From contig JAJYKG010000019.1 in NCBI GenBank assembly GCA_021788795.1, positions 1 through 15,501 of the forward strand: a stretch of DNA of 15,501 nt, in the 5' to 3' direction. The DNA comes from Thermoplasmata archaeon. GTDB lineage: Archaea; Thermoplasmatota; Thermoplasmata; RBG-16-68-12. The notes beneath the pieces were generated by a model. The model did not search any database. It was not told where the DNA came from and worked only from the letters and a program-made list of their open reading frames with translations. A program made the translations under genes and the position numbers. Below are positions 12,653 to 15,501 of this stretch, piece after piece. Numbering within the stretch: the first letter of the stretch is position 1; each line of letters begins with the position of its first letter.

Positions 12653-13186
12653 TTATCCGGACCTGCACTCCGGGCAGACGAGGAGGTTCCGGTCCCAGAC
12701 CAGGTTGGTCGAGTACACGCCGCACGCCTCGCAGTGGCCCTCGACGCCCTTCGCGAACTGCGACTCCAGGCCGGCGCGGTCCCATTCCCGCGTGACTTCG
12801 ATGAGCTGCGGCCACACGCGGATGATGTCGTTCTCCGTGAGCATGCCGACGAGCTGGCCCTCCTTGATCACGGGGAGCCGGCGGATCTTGCGGGCGGCCA
12901 TGACCTTCGCGGCCTCCGCGACCTCCTGGTGCGGATGGATCGCGACGAGGGGCGCCGTCATGATCTCCTTGACGGTCGTCGCCTTCGAGGAGCGGTCCGC
13001 GGCGGCCACCTTCGTGACGATGTCGCGCTCCGTGACGATGCCCGTGGGCCGGCCGTCCTCGGTGACGATGAGGCTGCCGATGCGCTTGTCCCGGATCAGG
13101 GCCGCGGCCTCCGCGACGGTCGCCTCCGCAGGGATGGTGACGGGACTCGCGCTCATGATTTCCACAACGGGCACGCGCGCCTTCAT
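12653..13186 (-). CDS. CBS-pair protein with carboxy-terminal zinc ribbon
   Basis: This 177-residue protein has two CBS domains: about 5-60 (VVEIMSASPVTI ... IGSLIVTEDGRPTGIVTERDIV) and about 70-126 (TVKEIMTAPLVAI ... IRRLPVIKEGQLVGMLTENDII). They are followed by a short zinc ribbon with C152-x2-C155 and C171-x2-C174. CBS pairs bind adenosine nucleotides and sense energy state; the ribbon may contact protein or nucleic acid. The ATG at 13186 is preceded by a close GAGG and, about 36 bp upstream, by the TATA-like TTTTATC; longer in-frame starts have no similarity. It is divergent from the AMMECR1 gene. Its target is unknown. Confidence 0.87.
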   Translation of the reverse strand: MKARVPVVEIMSASPVTIPAEATVAEAAALIRDKRIGSLIVTEDGRPTGIVTERDIVTKVAAADRSSKATTVKEIMTAPLVAIHPHQEVAEAAKVMAARKIRRLPVIKEGQLVGMLTENDIIRVWPQLIEVTREWDRAGLESQFAKGVEGHCEACGVYSTNLVWDRNLLVCPECRSG

Positions 13187-13218
13187 GACCTCGCCGGGAT
13201 GACTTACATGGCGGGGTC

Positions 13219-13230
13219 GATAAAAGGTTT
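13219..13230 (-). promoter_or_regulatory. TATA-like promoter of the CBS-zinc ribbon gene
   Basis: The minus-strand sequence AAACCTTTTATC (13230-13219) contains a plausible BRE and TATA box centred about 36 bp before the ATG at 13186, predicting a leader of about 10 nt. Confidence 0.55.
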
Positions 13231-13270
13231 GTGTCGGGCGGCTGCAGACGCCAGCGTCCGCAGATGCGAC

Positions 13271-13280
13271 AACGTTAAGG
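13271..13280 (+). promoter_or_regulatory. Weak TATA-like promoter of the AMMECR1-pyrC pair
   Basis: AACGTTAAGG is centred about 29 bp upstream of the ATG at 13305, the distance expected for a leaderless archaeal transcript. The GGAGGG that touches the ATG is too close to act as a normal ribosome site, which supports leaderless initiation. Confidence 0.4.
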
Positions 13281-13304
13281 GACGCACCCCGCATTCCCGG
13301 AGGG

Positions 13305-13916
13305 ATGCGCTACACGGACCCGGACGGAGTCCTGGCGGTGCAGATCGCCCGCGAGGCCCTCGAGGCCTTCGTCGAGGGCCGCAGGATGCGCTCCTTCGTC
13401 GTGCCCAAGGTGTTCGAGGAGAAGGCGGGCGCCTTCGTCACGCTGAACCGGCACGGAGTCGAGGAACCCTACGAGAAGCTCCGCGGATGCATCGGCTACC
13501 CGGAGCCGTTCTTCCCCCTGCTGAAGTCCGTTGTGAAGAGCGCGGAGGGCGCCGCGGAGGACCCGCGGTTCCCGCCCCTGCGGCCCGAGGAGCTCCCGGA
13601 GATCGTGGTCGAGGTGAGCCTCCTCACGCCGCCGGAGCCGATCGAGGTGAAGAAGCAGCGGGACCTGCCCAAGGAGATCCGCCTCGGCGTGGACGGCATC
13701 GTCGTCGCCCAGGGGCCCTCCCGCGGCCTCTTCCTGCCCCAGGTCGCGACGGAGCACCACATGGACGCGGAGACGTACCTGTCCGAGTGCTGCGTGAAGG
13801 CGGGGCTCATGCCGGACGCATGGCTCGACGAGGCCACGCGCGTCAAGCGGTTCCAGTCGGAGATCTTCGAGGAAGTCGAGCCGCGGGGCGCAATCGTCCG
13901 CCGCACGCTGGCGTGA
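13305..13916 (+). CDS. AMMECR1-domain protein
   Basis: This 203-residue protein belongs to the AMMECR1 family, widespread in archaea and eukaryotes. The signature LRGCIGY is at 59-65, with C62 the conserved cysteine. VVKSAEGAAEDPRFPPL (about 76-92), VEVSLLTPPEPI and GLFLPQVATEH follow in the family order, and the length is normal for archaeal members. The biochemical role of the family is not settled; in many genomes it lies with Memo-like and radical-SAM genes, neither of which is here. Instead it is 4 bp upstream of a dihydroorotase gene on the same strand and is probably co-transcribed with it. Confidence 0.95.
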   Translation: MRYTDPDGVLAVQIAREALEAFVEGRRMRSFVVPKVFEEKAGAFVTLNRHGVEEPYEKLRGCIGYPEPFFPLLKSVVKSAEGAAEDPRFPPLRPEELPEIVVEVSLLTPPEPIEVKKQRDLPKEIRLGVDGIVVAQGPSRGLFLPQVATEHHMDAETYLSECCVKAGLMPDAWLDEATRVKRFQSEIFEEVEPRGAIVRRTLA

Positions 13917-13920
13917 GACC

Positions 13921-15174
13921 ATGCGCGTCCTCCGGGGCCGCGTCTTCTACCGCGGCCGGGTCGAGCCGCTCGACGTCGGTGTGGACGAAGCGGGGAAGAT
14001 CGCCGCGATCCGGAAGGTGATCGCGGGCGAGGAAGTCGAGGACCATGGAGACCGCCTCATCCTCCCCGGCGGCGTGGATCTGCACGTGCACTTCCGCGAT
14101 CCCGGGCTCACGGAGAAGGAGGACTTTCCGAGCGGGACGCGGTCCGCCGCCCTCGGCGGCGTGACTACGGTCGCCGACATGCCGAACACGAGGCCCCCGG
14201 TCACGACGCGCGACGCGCTCCGGGAGAAGGAGGCGCGGGTGCGCGGACGGGCGGCCGTGGACTACGCCTTGTACGCGGCCCCGCGCACGGGCGCGTCGGT
14301 CCCCGAACTCTCGGAGGCGGCAGCGTTCAAGGTCTACATGGCGGAGAGCACGGGCGGGCTCCAGGTCGGCGAGGGCGCCCTGGGGGAGATCCTCGAGGCC
14401 GCGGCGCCGCGGAAGAAACTCGTGGTCGCCCACGCGGAGGACGCGCGGCGCTTCCAGAAGGATGAGGCCGCGACCCTGGCCGGGCACTCCCGCGCGCGGC
14501 CGAAGGAGTCCGAGGTGGACGCCATCCGGACGCTCGCGAAGCTCCGCGGCGACGGGCCCGTCCATGTGGCCCACGTGACCTGCGTGGAGGCCCTCGACGC
14601 GGTGCCCGAAGGGGTGACCACGGAGGCCACGCCCCACCACCTCCTCCTCGACCACACCCGGCCCCTCAAGGCCTTCGGCAAGGTGAACCCGCCCCTCCGC
14701 AGTCCGGAAGACCGGCAGGCCCTCTGGGACGCCTTCGCCGCGGGGCGCATCGACATCGTGGCCACGGACCACGCGCCCCACACCCGGGAGGAGAAGGAGG
14801 AGCCCTTCGGCGAGGCGCCCTCCGGCCTCCCCGGCGTCGCGACGTCCCTGCCGCTCCTCCTGCGCCAAGTCCGCGCCGAGACCCTCTCCCTGGAGCGGTT
14901 CGTCGACGCGACCGCCGCGCGACCCGCGGAGATCCTCGGGGTCCCGAAGGGGCGGATCGAGGTCGGCCGGGACGCGGACCTCATCGTGATCGATGCGAGG
15001 GAGGTCGTACGAATCACGCCGCGGCGGGTGCGGTACAAGTGCGGGTGGACGCCTTTCGAGGGCATGGAGGGCGTCTTCCCTCGCACGGTGTACCTGCGGG
15101 GCGAACGGGTCGTCGAGGACGGCGAGCCCATCGCCGAGGGTCTCGGACGGCGCCTTTCCGGGAACGAAGCCTGA
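13921..15174 (+). CDS. pyrC: Dihydroorotase
   Basis: Dihydroorotase reversibly closes N-carbamoyl-aspartate to dihydroorotate, the third step of pyrimidine synthesis, in the cytoplasm. The 417-residue protein has the metal-site motifs in order: DLHVHFRDPG (53-62; H55, H57), FKVYM with K137 as the likely carbamylated lysine, VVAHAED (H171), HVAHVT (H218) and ATDHAPH with catalytic D283. R59 and N89 (MPNTRPP) fit substrate contacts. The carboxy-terminal GRIEVGRDADLIVID segment is the amidohydrolase beta-domain. Related allantoinases and hydantoinases share the fold, but the FRDPG and PNT motifs favour dihydroorotase. No other pyr gene is in the window. It follows AMMECR1 by 4 bp and converges on the ABCE1 gene 12 bp away. 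Confidence 0.95.
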   Translation: MRVLRGRVFYRGRVEPLDVGVDEAGKIAAIRKVIAGEEVEDHGDRLILPGGVDLHVHFRDPGLTEKEDFPSGTRSAALGGVTTVADMPNTRPPVTTRDALREKEARVRGRAAVDYALYAAPRTGASVPELSEAAAFKVYMAESTGGLQVGEGALGEILEAAAPRKKLVVAHAEDARRFQKDEAATLAGHSRARPKESEVDAIRTLAKLRGDGPVHVAHVTCVEALDAVPEGVTTEATPHHLLLDHTRPLKAFGKVNPPLRSPEDRQALWDAFAAGRIDIVATDHAPHTREEKEEPFGEAPSGLPGVATSLPLLLRQVRAETLSLERFVDATAARPAEILGVPKGRIEVGRDADLIVIDAREVVRITPRRVRYKCGWTPFEGMEGVFPRTVYLRGERVVEDGEPIAEGLGRRLSGNEA

Positions 15175-15186
15175 GGCCACGGGCGC

Positions 15187-15501
15187 CTACGCGGACGTCG
15201 TCGCTTCCTCAATCGCGTAGTAGTACTCGCCGGACGACTTCTGCTCGCGGTCCAGGCGGGAGTCGAGCTTGTTGATCCGCGGCCGGTTCGTGTCCGCGTC
15301 GCGGCGGAAGGTGATGCCGACCATCCTCAGGAACCGGTTCATCCCCTCCCGCATCGGGAACGGCCCCTCGCCCAAGCCCGTGCGGCCCGGGTTCCCCGAG
15401 AAGACCATGATGCTGTCCGAGACCATGTCGATGAAGTAGACGTCGTGGTCGACGATGAGGCCCGTCTTGCCCTCGCGCTCCATCACGCGACGGATCGTCT
15501 T
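15187..15501 (-). CDS. ABCE1/Rli1 ribosome-recycling ATPase, carboxy-terminal part (cut by window edge)
   Basis: The last 104 residues of the archaeal/eukaryotic ABC ATPase that splits ribosomes after termination. The visible part includes the H-switch of the second nucleotide-binding domain (LIVDHDVYFIDMVSDSIMVF), the GNPGRTG loop, and the strongly conserved tail with MREGMNRFL, GITFRRDADTNRPRINK and SRLDREQK. The reading frame stays open to the window edge at 15501, so the amino-terminal iron-sulfur domain and most of both ATPase domains lie outside. The last residues (GEYYYAIEEATTSA) are slightly longer than usual. The gene marks the genome as archaeal. Confidence 0.95.
   Translation of the reverse strand, partial: KTIRRVMEREGKTGLIVDHDVYFIDMVSDSIMVFSGNPGRTGLGEGPFPMREGMNRFLRMVGITFRRDADTNRPRINKLDSRLDREQKSSGEYYYAIEEATTSA

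Noticed and set aside
1..15501. CRISPR array, insertion sequence, prophage or integrase attachment site
   Set aside because: No regularly spaced repeats, transposase/integrase genes or terminal repeats were seen; the tRNA-Val gene has no adjacent partial copy.

Overview
The window looks like archaeal chromosome with very high G+C content. Evidence for archaea: the carboxy-terminal part of an ABCE1/Rli1 ribosome-recycling ATPase at the right edge, a tRNA-Val gene with no encoded CCA, TATA/BRE-like boxes 25-35 bp before starts (several genes look leaderless or nearly so), an HdrABC-MvhADG gene set, and small archaeal-style AMMECR1, V4R, Roadblock and CBS/zinc-ribbon genes. A high-GC member of the Thermoplasmatota would fit, but that placement is inference; nothing here identifies a species.

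Layout. 1-410 holds no gene I can support. 411-1397 (+) is an alpha/beta-hydrolase esterase. It converges, with 3 bp between stops, on a divergent [NiFe]-hydrogenase maturation-protease homologue (1401-1901, -) that has lost a nickel-binding Asp. Upstream of that lies a DMT/EamA transporter (2131-3096, -). The centre of the window is one tightly packed minus-strand operon read from 10502 down to 3228: hdrC-hdrB-hdrA-mvhD-mvhG-mvhA-maturation protease-hypA. Every junction overlaps or is at most 2 nt apart. hypC (10884-11108, -) lies upstream, separated by a 381-bp gene-free stretch that contains an AT-rich island, repeats and possible leader hairpins. Then come a stand-alone Lrp/AsnC ligand-binding (RAM) domain gene (+), tRNA-Val(UAC) (-), a Roadblock/V4R gene pair (-), a CBS-zinc ribbon gene (-), an AMMECR1-dihydroorotase pair (+), and partial ABCE1 (-).

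How the genes work together. MvhADG-HdrABC is the known cytoplasmic complex that oxidises H2 and, by flavin-based electron bifurcation at HdrA, reduces ferredoxin and a heterodisulfide (or another disulfide). The operon also carries the endopeptidase that trims the large-subunit precursor and the nickel-delivery protein HypA; HypC, the Fe(CN)2CO chaperone, is nearby. HypB, HypD, HypE, HypF and methyl-CoM reductase are not in the window, so whether the host is a methanogen cannot be decided here. The flanking genes are housekeeping (pyrimidine synthesis, ribosome recycling, tRNA) or small sensory/regulatory genes.

The points most worth a second look are the mutually exclusive pairings in front of hdrC that could hide its Shine-Dalgarno, the inverted repeat that brackets the hypC TATA-like box, the imperfect 15-bp repeat pair upstream of hdrC, and the degenerate maturation-protease paralogue. 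I found no clear CRISPR array, transposase or other mobile element.
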